NCBI GenBank assembly: GCA_030157545.1
Contig: JAOAUN010000001.1
Location: 62,001 to 126,000, forward strand
Length of the DNA: 64,000 nucleotides
Direction: 5' to 3'
Origin: Burkholderiaceae bacterium
GTDB taxonomy: Bacteria; Pseudomonadota; Gammaproteobacteria; Burkholderiales; Burkholderiaceae_D
Shown here: positions 7,166 to 14,983 of the stretch, piece after piece
How the letters are laid out: the number at the start of each line of letters is the position of its first letter
Position numbering within the stretch: position 1 is the first letter of the stretch
Notes under the pieces: generated by a model
What the model was told of the DNA's origin: nothing
Database searches by the model: none
Seen by the model: only the letters and a program-made list of their open reading frames with translations
Translations under genes and position numbers: made by a program

Positions 7166-8387
7166 GATCGTCAATAATTCCAGGCGCCAGCATGCGCTAT
7201 GGCTGGTATTAATTGCAGCGGCCGGCACCTTCGCATTAACCATGGGTGTGCGCCAGACGATGGGTTTGTTTCTGAGTCCGATGAATACCGCAACCGGTCT
7301 GGGAATAGGCAGCATCAGTCTCGCCTTTGCTTTTGGTCAGTTGTGGTGGGGGCTGACGCAACCATTCGCCGGTGCGATGGCAGACAAGATCGGCGCAGGC
7401 CGCGTACTGTTTGCCGGCGCCGTAATGGTTGCGCTGGGCACTTATCTGACGCCGTTGATGACGACAACGGCAGGACTTATCTTTGCGATTGGCGTGCTCT
7501 CGGCAGGAGGCGCCGGCATGGCCGGTCCGGCCGTATTGATGGCCGCGACCACGCGCCTGATCCCGCCTGAAAAACGCGGCATGGCCAGCGGCATTGTTAA
7601 CGCAGGCGGTTCGTTCGGGCAGTTCATCATGGCGCCACTGGCCGGCATGTTGATGCTGAATCTGGGCTGGGCAGCGGCCATGCAGGTGATGGGGCTGCTG
7701 GTGCTGATGGCGCTGCCGGCAGCGTTCCTGTTGAAAGGCAACGCCGTTCAGGTCACCACCACCGGGCAGGCACCAGTAGCGACGATTGCGGCAATCCGCA
7801 CTGCCTTGCAGGACCGCAGTTACCTGATGCTGGCGGCAGGCTTTACTGTCTGCGGTTTTCATGTGGCGTTTCTCGCGACACACTTGCCGGGTGTGATCGC
7901 CAGCTGTGGATTGCCCTTGCAGTTTGGCGCTTGGTCGCTGGCGTTGATTGGCCTGTTCAATATTATCGGCAGCATCAGCATCGGCTGGGCTGTTAGTCGC
8001 TGGCGCATGAAGTCCTTGCTGTCGCTGGTCTATGCTATCCGCGCCGTTGCCGTGCTGCTGTTTTTGCTGGCGCCCAAGACCGGACCGGTGATGCTGATTT
8101 TTGCCAGCGTGATGGGTCTGAGTTTCTTATCGGTCGTACCGCCAACGGTCGGCTTGGTTGCAAAGTTTTTTGGCACCGCGAATATGGCCACCTTGTTTGG
8201 TATCGTGATGCTGACGCATCAGATCGGCGGCTTCATGGGGGCATGGGCTGGTGGCAAAATATTTGAAGCAACCGGCAGTTATAACTGGATGTGGTACATC
8301 GACATGGTGCTGGCGCTGGGTGCGGCATTAATCAATCTGCCGATACGGGAAGCGAAGCTGGTCAAGTTGAAGTCCGAATTGGGGTGA
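7152..8387 (+). CDS. Major facilitator superfamily transporter
   Basis: A 411-residue inner-membrane protein with about 12 hydrophobic segments and MFS signature turns, such as GAMADKIGAGRVLFAGA (loop 2-3) and IRTALQDRSYLMLAAGF at the start of the second half. It resembles the OFA/CynX-like group of metabolite:H+ symporters or antiporters. The start ATGACAATGAAT at 7152 lies inside the end of the marR gene, indicating translational coupling. The substrate cannot be read from sequence; the context of MarR and a PaaI thioesterase suggests a carboxylic or aromatic acid. Confidence 0.88.
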   Translation: MTMNKIVNNSRRQHALWLVLIAAAGTFALTMGVRQTMGLFLSPMNTATGLGIGSISLAFAFGQLWWGLTQPFAGAMADKIGAGRVLFAGAVMVALGTYLTPLMTTTAGLIFAIGVLSAGGAGMAGPAVLMAATTRLIPPEKRGMASGIVNAGGSFGQFIMAPLAGMLMLNLGWAAAMQVMGLLVLMALPAAFLLKGNAVQVTTTGQAPVATIAAIRTALQDRSYLMLAAGFTVCGFHVAFLATHLPGVIASCGLPLQFGAWSLALIGLFNIIGSISIGWAVSRWRMKSLLSLVYAIRAVAVLLFLLAPKTGPVMLIFASVMGLSFLSVVPPTVGLVAKFFGTANMATLFGIVMLTHQIGGFMGAWAGGKIFEATGSYNWMWYIDMVLALGAALINLPIREAKLVKLKSELG

Positions 8388-8751
8388 AGCACAGTGGGTT
8401 AATCGTAGTGGTATTGATCGATGCGCTCGACGAAGCCTTTTCCCTTCCACCAAGAAGAAAATGTTTCGTCTTTTATAACGCGCCTGATAAAAATCAAATC
8501 CGATTTGCGCCACGTTCTTTTATCGGACATAACGCCTCCAACATTTCATCTAGCTGCTAGACTTAATTTGTCTATGAGTTTGCGATAAACGCCCTAAACT
8601 CTGTTTATCAGCCTTAAATAAAATTAGCGTTCTTTTTCTCGAAACTATATGCAGATCGCACGCTCAGAATGCAACTGGCAGTAGCAGGGTAGGTTTCGTT
8701 TGCTACGCACTACTGCATATGAATAACCAGCAATCACGTGAGAGGAAAGTA
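8388..8751. other. Intergenic region without recognised features
   Basis: A 364-bp gap between the MFS gene and the small lipoprotein gene. It becomes AT-rich after 8440 and contains no conserved RNA or clear hairpin. The last 60 bp serve as the leader of the small lipoprotein gene. Confidence 0.4.
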
Positions 8752-8877
8752 ATGAAAAAATGTCTGATTATTTTGGCGATTATGTCACTCGCATCCTGTA
8801 GCCATATGCCGATGGGTCAATCTTCTCAAACCGGGCAAGTTGAACATCCGGACGTCTTTCACTCCTACATAGATTAA
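8752..8877 (+). CDS. 41-residue small lipoprotein
   Basis: MKKCLIILAIMSLASCSHMP is a complete short lipoprotein signal with lipobox LASC; Cys16 would be lipidated, leaving a 26-residue polar tail ending FHSYID. An AGAGGAAAG ribosome site lies 3-9 nt upstream of the ATG. A likely terminator follows 18 bp after the stop, which supports a real monocistronic gene. It resembles entericidin-type or other short Burkholderiales lipoproteins in size only; function is unknown. Confidence 0.7.
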   Translation: MKKCLIILAIMSLASCSHMPMGQSSQTGQVEHPDVFHSYID

Positions 8878-8894
8878 GGTTCTATGCCAAAGGC

Positions 8895-8930
8895 CGGTGT
8901 GGCGCCAGCGGCGCTATGCCGTCTTTTGTG
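8895..8930 (+). terminator. Candidate Rho-independent terminator
   Basis: cggtgtggcgcc-agc-ggcgctatgccg folds into a 12-bp stem with three G-T wobbles, followed by tcttttg. It comes just after the small lipoprotein stop. Confidence 0.6.
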
Positions 8931-9033
8931 CCGGGCTCACTTTCTTATTTCCTAAAATTCATGAATGGCTGCGCTTAGTGTAATATTCGAACGGTCGTGC
9001 TTTTAAAATAGCAAACACACAAGCGGAGACAGC

Positions 9034-10230
9034 ATGGATTTGAACTATGCGCCAGCAGACCTGGCGTTTCGCGACACAGTGCGCGCGTGGCTGGCAGCCA
9101 ATTTGCCAGCAGACTTGCAGCACAAGGTGTTGAATCACAAGCGCCTTTCCAAAGACGATTTCGTGCGCTGGCACCAGATCCTGGCGGGTCAGGGCTGGGT
9201 AGCGCCGAACTGGCCGGTCGAGCATGGCGGTACTGGCTGGAATACGGTGCAGCAGCATATCTGGCAAGAAGAATGCGCACAGGCCGGCACACCGCCGGTC
9301 ATGCCGTTTGGCGTCAACATGGTGGCGCCCGTCATTATGGCGTTCGGCAATGACGCGCAAAAGCGTCACTACCTGCCACGCATCCTGTCGTGTGAGGACT
9401 GGTGGTGTCAGGGTTATTCCGAGCCGGGTTCCGGTTCTGACCTGGCCTCGCTGAAAACCCGCGCTGAGCGCGATGGCGATCACTACATCGTCAACGGTCA
9501 GAAAACCTGGACCACGCTGGCGCAACATGCCGACATGATGTTCTGTCTCGTGCGCACCGATAACGGCGTGCGCAAGCAAGAGGGTATTTCTTTCCTGCTG
9601 ATCGACATGAAGACGCCCGGTATCACCGTGCGCCCCATCATCACGCTCGATGAAGATCATGAAGTCAATGAAGTCTTCTTCGATAAAGTACGGGTGCCCG
9701 TCACCAATCTGATCGGCGAAGAAAACAAGGGCTGGACCTATGCCAAGTACTTGCTCGGCCACGAGCGCACCGGTATTGCCGCCGTCGGCCGTTCCAAGCG
9801 CGAATTGGGATTCGTGAAAAAGCTCGCGCTGCAGCAGAAAAAAAATGGCAAGCCCCTGATCGACGACGCACTTTTCTCGGCCAAGCTCGCTGCGCTCGAA
9901 ATCGATTTGATGGCGCTCGAAGTGACAGTCTTGCGCGTGATTTCTCAAGAAGGTAAACGGCGTGGACCGGGACCGGAAGCGTCAATGCTGAAAGTCATGG
10001 GCACTGAAATCCAGCAAGGCCTGACCGAACTTATGCTCGAAGCAGTCGGCCCGCAAGGTCTGCCGTTTGACCTGGCTTTCCTCGAAGGTGAGGCCGAGCA
10101 TAGCGCCGCCGGCGACGACGATGCAGCGCCGCTCGCGCCGTACTACTTCAACTACCGCAAGACTTCGATCTACGGTGGCTCCAATGAAATCCAGAAAAAC
10201 ATCATCACGCAGATGATTCTGGGACTGTGA
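9034..10230 (+). CDS. Acyl-CoA dehydrogenase (first subunit of a pair)
   Basis: A 398-residue FAD-dependent dehydrogenase for alpha-beta desaturation of an acyl-CoA. Visible marks are the FAD/substrate loop QGYSEPGSGSDLASL (about 125-140), the beta-barrel TKTWTTLAQ-like segment (QKTWTTLAQHAD), and the C-terminal YGGSNEIQKNIITQMILGL. An N-terminal KDDFVRWHQIL helix and the 398-residue length are typical of large ACAD subunits. A GGAGAC site precedes the ATG. It is followed after 7 bp by a second ACAD gene and then by a MaoC hydratase, an arrangement typical of catabolic operons for sterol-like or branched acyl chains; the substrate is not known. Confidence 0.9.
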   Translation: MDLNYAPADLAFRDTVRAWLAANLPADLQHKVLNHKRLSKDDFVRWHQILAGQGWVAPNWPVEHGGTGWNTVQQHIWQEECAQAGTPPVMPFGVNMVAPVIMAFGNDAQKRHYLPRILSCEDWWCQGYSEPGSGSDLASLKTRAERDGDHYIVNGQKTWTTLAQHADMMFCLVRTDNGVRKQEGISFLLIDMKTPGITVRPIITLDEDHEVNEVFFDKVRVPVTNLIGEENKGWTYAKYLLGHERTGIAAVGRSKRELGFVKKLALQQKKNGKPLIDDALFSAKLAALEIDLMALEVTVLRVISQEGKRRGPGPEASMLKVMGTEIQQGLTELMLEAVGPQGLPFDLAFLEGEAEHSAAGDDDAAPLAPYYFNYRKTSIYGGSNEIQKNIITQMILGL

Positions 10231-10237
10231 GGACGCA

Positions 10238-11377
10238 ATGGACTTTGACCTGACCCCCGAACAACAGCAGCTGGCCGACACCGTCAAGCGCTGGGCTGAA
10301 AAAGACTACAGCTTCGACACCCGTAAAAAAATCATTCATTCCGAAGCAGGCGTATCCGACCCAGGCTGGCAGGCGCTGGCCGAGCTCGGCGTGCTGGCCT
10401 TGCCGGTGCCGGAGCAGCAGGGCGGCTTCGATGGCACAGCGCTCGACATGATGGTCGTGATGCAGGAGCTGGGTCGCGCACTGGTGATAGAGCCGGTTTT
10501 TGCTACAGCACTCGGTGTGCAATTCTTGAAGCTGGCCGGCGGTCATGAAGCTTTGCTCGAACAAGCCGCGACCGGTGAACTGAAACTGGCTTGCGCAATC
10601 GGCGAACGGCAGGCACGCCATGACCTGTTCGACATCGAAACCACGGCGACTGTCAGTGGCAACGGTTATGTGATCAATGGCAGCAAGAGCGTGGTGCTGC
10701 ATGGCGCACAAGCAGGGCAGTTGATTGTTTCGGCGCGCAGCACAGGGGAGGCGCGTGACGCCAATGGCATCAGCCTGTTCGTTATAGCAGCAGACTGCGT
10801 CGGCATTACCCACCGTGATTACCGTACCAACGACGGCATGCGCGCCGCCACTATCGACTTCAAAGATGTCGCCGTCACCTCGTCGCAACTGCTCGGTAAA
10901 GCCGGGCAGGGCTGGGAGCTGCTGGAAGCCGCCAGCGACTATGGCATCAGCTTGCTTTGTGCGGAAGCGCTTGGCGCGATGGAAGCCTTGAGCGCGGCAA
11001 CCCTGGAGTATTTGAAGACACGCCAGCAGTTCGGTGTACCGCTCGGAAAATTTCAGGCTCTGCAGCATCGCATGGCAGAAATTTTCATGCAGCTGGAACA
11101 GGCACGTTCAATGGCAACGCTGGCAGCAGTCAAAGTCGGTTCGGCTGATGCAATTGAGCGACGTCGCACCGTGTCAGCAGCCAAGGCACGGATTGGCAAA
11201 GCCATCAAATATATCGGCCAGACAGCCGTGCAACTGCACGGCGGTATGGGTGTGACCGATGAACTACCAGCCGCGCATTACTTCAAACGTCTTTCTATGA
11301 TCGAGCTCACTCTTGGTGATACCGATCATCATCTGGCGCGCTTTGCCGCGCAGCCGGGTTTCCGCGACGCGGCTTAA
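10238..11377 (+). CDS. Acyl-CoA dehydrogenase (second subunit of a pair)
   Basis: A 379-residue ACAD-fold protein. The start MDFDLTPEQQQLADTVKRWAEKDY and the C-terminal QLHGGMGVTDELPAAHYFKRL (about 328-348) are standard. The central loop is less conserved than in the first gene (ACAIGERQARHDLFD replaces the usual A-E-P-G-S region), as seen in the partner subunit of heteromeric ACADs. The gene starts 7 bp after the first ACAD stop, so coupling is likely. I infer an alpha2beta2 enzyme with the upstream product; a separate homomeric enzyme is possible. Confidence 0.88.
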   Translation: MDFDLTPEQQQLADTVKRWAEKDYSFDTRKKIIHSEAGVSDPGWQALAELGVLALPVPEQQGGFDGTALDMMVVMQELGRALVIEPVFATALGVQFLKLAGGHEALLEQAATGELKLACAIGERQARHDLFDIETTATVSGNGYVINGSKSVVLHGAQAGQLIVSARSTGEARDANGISLFVIAADCVGITHRDYRTNDGMRAATIDFKDVAVTSSQLLGKAGQGWELLEAASDYGISLLCAEALGAMEALSAATLEYLKTRQQFGVPLGKFQALQHRMAEIFMQLEQARSMATLAAVKVGSADAIERRRTVSAAKARIGKAIKYIGQTAVQLHGGMGVTDELPAAHYFKRLSMIELTLGDTDHHLARFAAQPGFRDAA

Positions 11378-11393
11378 GACTTTGAAAGGAAGT

Positions 11394-11852
11394 ATGATGC
11401 GACAATTTGCGTCGGTTGAAGAATTGCAGGCGGAAGTAGGCAAGGAAGTCGCTGTATCGGACTGGCTGACGATTACGCAAGAGCGCGTCAACCAATTCGC
11501 TGTAGCGACCGATGATTCGCAATGGATACATATCGATGTCGAGCGCGCCAAACGCGAATCACCGTTCGGCGGCACCATCGCGCATGGCTTTCTGACCTTG
11601 TCTTTGCTACCGAAATTTATCGAAGAAGTCATCGAGCTGCCACCCGGCAGCATGAGCATCAACTACGGGCTCAACAAGGTACGCTTTCCGGCACCGATGA
11701 TGGTGGGTGGTCGATTGCGTGGACGTTTTACTTTATTGTCACTGGAGAAAATCGATAAAGGCATACAGACCGTATGGCAAGTGACGATGGAGCGTGAAGG
11801 CAGCGACAAGCCTGCGTGTGTGGCGGAGTCGGTGCTGCGTCGCTATGACTAA
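11394..11852 (+). CDS. MaoC-like enoyl-CoA hydratase
   Basis: A 152-residue hot-dog-fold (R)-hydratase. The active-site segment ATDDSQWIHIDVERAKRESPFGGTIAHGFL (about residues 38-67) has the Asp and His expected of hydratase motif 2. It would hydrate the enoyl-CoA made by the two dehydrogenases upstream, 16 bp away. Tandem ATG codons occur at 11394 and 11397 after a GAAAGGAAG site; the longer frame from 11313 lies inside the previous gene. Its stop overlaps the convergent antitoxin gene by 4 nt. Confidence 0.88.
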   Translation: MMRQFASVEELQAEVGKEVAVSDWLTITQERVNQFAVATDDSQWIHIDVERAKRESPFGGTIAHGFLTLSLLPKFIEEVIELPPGSMSINYGLNKVRFPAPMMVGGRLRGRFTLLSLEKIDKGIQTVWQVTMEREGSDKPACVAESVLRRYD

Positions 11853-12133
11853 TTAGCAGATTCTCGTATCCGCATTTCGATGTGAAGGCCGGCCGCTGCG
11901 GCCATATTTACCAAAGCGTCCAGGCCAAACAGATTGATTTTGCCGCGTATCAGGTCTGAGATGCGAGGCTGCGTTACGCCAAAGAGTTCGGCAGCTTGTG
12001 ATTGAGTCAGGCCTGAATGATTGAGGTGCTGTGTCAGTGCCATCATCAGGCGAGAGCGGAGTTTCATATTTTCCGCTTCTTCGGGCGTATCTGCGATCGC
12101 ATCCCATACATGACTGAATTTTTGACGACTCAT
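11849..12133 (-). CDS. XRE-family antitoxin (HigA-like)
   Basis: A 94-residue DNA-binding protein with the helix-turn-helix LTQSQAAELFGVTQPRISDLIRG (about residues 42-64) and a short C-terminal dimerisation tail. It matches the COG5606-type antitoxins that partner Gp49-like toxins. It overlaps the upstream toxin gene by 4 nt (ATGA type), so translation is coupled, with the toxin gene first as in higBA. It should neutralise the toxin and repress the shared promoter. Confidence 0.88.
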   Translation of the reverse strand: MSRQKFSHVWDAIADTPEEAENMKLRSRLMMALTQHLNHSGLTQSQAAELFGVTQPRISDLIRGKINLFGLDALVNMAAAAGLHIEMRIRESAN

Positions 12134-12522
12134 TTTTCCAGCTCCTTAATCAAGTCCCGATAACGACTTTTTGCCAGCGCCAAATCCATATTGCTTGTCT
12201 TTTGCGTCTTCTTCTGAAAGCAGTGCAAAACATAGACTGCATCAGAAAATTTCGCTAAATAGACAACCCGGAATGTGCCAGTGATATCCCGAATACGGAT
12301 TTCCCTGACGCCTGGTCCAATTGTCGGCATAGGTTTCCAGTCACACGGCTCTAGCCCGCACTGCACCTGATCAATTTGGAAGCCAGCCTCCCGGCGTGCC
12401 GGCAAGGGGAAAGCTCTCAAGTCTTTCAATGCATTGCCGCAAAATTCTACAGATTTAGAATTCGAACTATTTTTAGTATATAAAATTTTGTATGTGTTGG
12501 CAAGGTCATGTTTTTCGCTCAT
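12130..12522 (-). CDS. RelE-superfamily toxin, Gp49-like (HigB type)
   Basis: A 130-residue protein with the Gp49/DUF891 pattern: LKDLRAFPLPARREAGFQIDQVQCGLEPCDWKPM, GPGVREIRIRD, FRVVYLAKFSDAVYVLHCFQKKTQKT, ending in a basic helix. These toxins are ribosome-dependent mRNA interferases. The ATG at 12522 is preferred; an in-frame alternative exists at 12537. The first 27 residues are longer than in close relatives and less conserved, so a later start cannot be excluded. The gene precedes its antitoxin. Confidence 0.85.
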   Translation of the reverse strand: MSEKHDLANTYKILYTKNSSNSKSVEFCGNALKDLRAFPLPARREAGFQIDQVQCGLEPCDWKPMPTIGPGVREIRIRDITGTFRVVYLAKFSDAVYVLHCFQKKTQKTSNMDLALAKSRYRDLIKELEK

Positions 12523-12651
12523 TGAGATTCTTCGCAATGTGTTTTAGCGGGAAAATTTTCACAGCCATTAAAAAGTCGAGCCAAACCAGATCATGATTTT
12601 TTGTTGAGCATCTTCATCGCTATGAAGCATTTTTCCAAGCGTCATAGAGTC

Positions 12652-12689
12652 AGCAACGCATATTCACAACAAAGTAAATATGCGTTGCT
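12652..12689. repeat. 13-bp perfect inverted repeat
   Basis: agcaacgcatatt (12652-12664) and aatatgcgttgct (12677-12689) pair perfectly around a 12-nt loop. It lies between yaeQ (ending at 12767) and the toxin-antitoxin pair, all on the minus strand. A T-run occurs only 11 nt further on the plus strand. It may be a terminator for yaeQ or an operator upstream of the toxin promoter. Confidence 0.5.
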
Positions 12690-12766
12690 CGATGAACGGT
12701 TTTTTTTGAGATGTTTACTGCAGGACGGCGAGTGGGCGAGCGGAGGAGTAGATTGATTTTGTAAGA

Positions 12767-13312
12767 TCAAATAACTGCTGGCATCAAGGTCGAAATTTTC
12801 ACTTCAACAGCATGGCTTTCGTCACGCATCCAGATCTCGCCATCTTGTATCGTCACTTGCAGCTGCATATTGCGTTGGCAGAGTTTTTCCAAGCCTTTGG
12901 CAGACTCGGGTGAAATCTGGCAGACCGTGAGGTTTTTTGCACGCTCCAGTTTGCTGCTGATTTGCTTCCACCAGACTGGTGCGCTTGAGCTGTACATATA
13001 CACCAGCACCTGCTCTGCTTTGCCGCAGGCTTTCAGAATACGGCGTTCTTCCGGCTGGCCGACTTCTATCCATTTTTCAATAGAACCCGTCAGGTCTTTT
13101 TTCCAGATGTCCGGTTCTTCGGTGTCGGAAATGCCGCGGCCGAATTCCAGATATTCCTGGGCGTGCAAGGCAAAAACCATCAGCCGTACCATCAGGCGTT
13201 CTTGTGTTTCGGACGGATGGCAGGCGAGGTTCAGCTGATGGTCGACATAGTAGTGCCGGTCCATGTCAGCGATTTGCAGGTTGGTCTTATAGATGGTTGA
13301 TTTCAGCGCCAC
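12767..13312 (-). CDS. yaeQ: YaeQ family protein
   Basis: A 181-residue protein matching YaeQ over its whole length: MALKSTIYKTNLQIADMDRHYY at the start, AQEYLEFGRGISDTEEPDIW and WIEVGQPEERRILKACG in the middle, and MYSSSAPVWW later. The fold belongs to the PD-(D/E)XK nuclease superfamily; the E, D and Q-x-E residues (FGRG-DTEEPD, GQPEE) are present. Its biological role is still unclear, although E. coli and Salmonella homologues were once linked to RfaH suppression. It appears monocistronic. Confidence 0.93.
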   Translation of the reverse strand: MALKSTIYKTNLQIADMDRHYYVDHQLNLACHPSETQERLMVRLMVFALHAQEYLEFGRGISDTEEPDIWKKDLTGSIEKWIEVGQPEERRILKACGKAEQVLVYMYSSSAPVWWKQISSKLERAKNLTVCQISPESAKGLEKLCQRNMQLQVTIQDGEIWMRDESHAVEVKISTLMPAVI

Positions 13313-13378
13313 GTTTGCCTGTCCGATGCGAAATAAAAACGCAATTTTACAGATGAATTTGGCAGGCCCGGCGAATCT

Positions 13379-14047
13379 TCACCACGGCCATTTTTTGCCG
13401 TCATAGCTATGGAAACTGCCGCTGTCCTTGAGCGTCAGTTGCGACGCGACCTTGAGCATGCCGGCAACGCTGGCTGTCACAGAGGTTGGCGCGCCCGGTC
13501 CACCCATATCGGTCTTGACCCAGCCCGGGTTCATTGCCACAAACGTCGCTTTCGGATAGTCAAAGCTGGCGCTGTGCACCGCCATATTGAGGGCTGCTTT
13601 CGAGGCGCGATAGACCCAGCCCATGCTGCTTTGCGCTTCAGCGATGCTACCCATGCCACTGGTAATGAATAGGAATTTGCCGGCAGCGGCTTCGACCCGT
13701 GGCGCCATCAGCGGAATGGTTTGCATCGCACCCAGCACATTGGTGTGCATGACCTGATCGAAAGTAGACGTAGCGGGCGCGCTGCTCGCGCCGCTTTCCA
13801 TGCCAAATGTGCCTGCCACATAGACGACCAGATCAAGCGCGCTTGCTGCAAGATTGCTGCCCAGACTGTCGGCTGATCCGACTTCGGTCGCATCGAAACG
13901 CAACGGATGTGCGCCTGATTTTTTCAGTTCAGACAGGTCAGCATCAGTGCGGGCGGTTGCATGCACCGTCCACTTTGCTGCCAGTAGCTGCTTGACGAAT
14001 TCACGACCTATGCCGCGTGATGCGCCAATAATCAAAGCGGTTTGCAT
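13379..14047 (-). CDS. Short-chain dehydrogenase/reductase
   Basis: A 222-residue NAD(P)-dependent oxidoreductase with Rossmann motif IIGASRGIGREFV (about 6-18; TGxxxGxG type), the VYVAGTFG segment, a catalytic Ser region (FITSGMGS, near residue 130) and YRASKAALNM (Tyr/Lys of YxxxK, near 147-151), followed by NPGWVKTDMGG. It looks like the C-factor/short SDR subgroup that lacks a long C-terminal domain. The substrate is unknown. It sits downstream of a glutathione-transferase-like gene on the same strand with 133 bp between, so co-transcription is uncertain. Confidence 0.88.
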   Translation of the reverse strand: MQTALIIGASRGIGREFVKQLLAAKWTVHATARTDADLSELKKSGAHPLRFDATEVGSADSLGSNLAASALDLVVYVAGTFGMESGASSAPATSTFDQVMHTNVLGAMQTIPLMAPRVEAAAGKFLFITSGMGSIAEAQSSMGWVYRASKAALNMAVHSASFDYPKATFVAMNPGWVKTDMGGPGAPTSVTASVAGMLKVASQLTLKDSGSFHSYDGKKWPW

Positions 14048-14180
14048 ACAAGCTCCTTCATCAATTCAGCTGCGGCACCCTGCCATCCTGTTTGGCCAGA
14101 AAAGTCTGGAAATTATCTGAACCATGATGTTTGCTCACTGAGCCAGATCAGAGTAACGGGCAGGGCGGATATGCAGGTTT

Positions 14181-14873
14181 TTAACGTTTTACGTATTGGG
14201 TCGCGCCAAACATCATCTCTCTGGCTTTCTCGTCTACCAGCGGCTTGCGCAAGTCTGCCAGCACTTCGACGCCGCGCTGCACGGCAGGACGCTCGCTGAT
14301 GGCATCAAACCAGCGCTTGGCATGTGGATAATCAGCCCAGTCTATGCCCTGATTTTTCCACGAACGTATCCATGGATAAGAGGCGATATCGGCAATCGTG
14401 TATTCATCGCCGGCCAGATAGGTGTACTGCGACAGTTGCTTGTCCAGCACGCCGTACAAGCGTTTCGCTTCATTCGTGTAACGATTAATGGCGTAGTCGA
14501 ATTTTTCCGGCGCGTAGATGCGGAAGTGATGCGCCTGCCCGAGCATAGGGCCGAGTCCGCCCATCTGGAACATCAGCCATTGCAGTACCGTATATTTATC
14601 GCGGTCTGTGTTGCCAAGAAATTTGCCGGCTTTGCTGGCAAGGTAAATCAGCATGGCGCCGGACTCGAACAATGCAATCGGCTTGCCGTCGGGACCGTCG
14701 CTATCGACCATGGCGGGAATTTTATTGTTTGGCGAGATTTTGAGGAATTCTGGTTTGAACTGGTCGCCCTTGCCGATATTGATGTGGTGAACGCGATAAG
14801 GCAGGCCGCATTCTTCCAGCATGATGTGGATTTTGTGGCCGTTCGGGGTGGCCATGGAGTAGAGGTCGATCAT
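14181..14873 (-). CDS. Glutathione S-transferase, YfcG/nu-class-like
   Basis: A 230-residue GST. The N-terminal thioredoxin-fold half has MIDLYSMATPNGHKIHIMLEECGLPY, NNKIPAMVD and ALFESGAMLIYLA (the E-S glutathione-binding pair), and the C-terminal helical half has PMLGQAHHFRIYAPEK and YLAGDEYTIADIASYPWIR. The TPNGHK start is typical of YfcG-type enzymes that act as glutathione-dependent disulfide reductases. It is the first gene after a repeat/hairpin that separates it from the upstream acyl-CoA dehydrogenase operon on the same strand. Confidence 0.88.
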   Translation of the reverse strand: MIDLYSMATPNGHKIHIMLEECGLPYRVHHINIGKGDQFKPEFLKISPNNKIPAMVDSDGPDGKPIALFESGAMLIYLASKAGKFLGNTDRDKYTVLQWLMFQMGGLGPMLGQAHHFRIYAPEKFDYAINRYTNEAKRLYGVLDKQLSQYTYLAGDEYTIADIASYPWIRSWKNQGIDWADYPHAKRWFDAISERPAVQRGVEVLADLRKPLVDEKAREMMFGATQYVKR

Positions 14874-14900
14874 GCGCTTCCGTTATTTGTGAAAGACTCT

Positions 14901-14924
14901 GTATCCCGATTTTCATCGGGATAC
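14901..14924. terminator. Hairpin, possible terminator
   Basis: gtatcccga-ttttca-tcgggatac is a 9-bp perfect stem between the ACAD gene (ends 14984) and the GST gene (starts 14873), both on the minus strand. There is no long T-run, so it may instead be the end of the adjacent dispersed repeat. Confidence 0.4.
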
Positions 14925-14938
14925 GGGTGATAAACAAG

Positions 14939-14975
14939 CGTCGTTCCAGCGCAGGCTGGAACCCAGTGTCTTTGA
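14939..14975. repeat. Dispersed palindromic repeat, copy 1
   Basis: cgtcgttccagcgcaggctggaacccagtgtctttga contains the internal hairpin gttccagc-gcag-gctggaac. The same unit, with small changes, occurs twice in inverted orientation at 19645-19745. This places it in a REP-like family of the host. Confidence 0.65.
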
Positions 14976-14983
14976 TTAAGTAA

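Noticed and set aside
8959..9948. Minus-strand frame of 329 codons opposite the first ACAD
   Set aside because: Antisense to a well-supported acyl-CoA dehydrogenase; no signature of a real protein.
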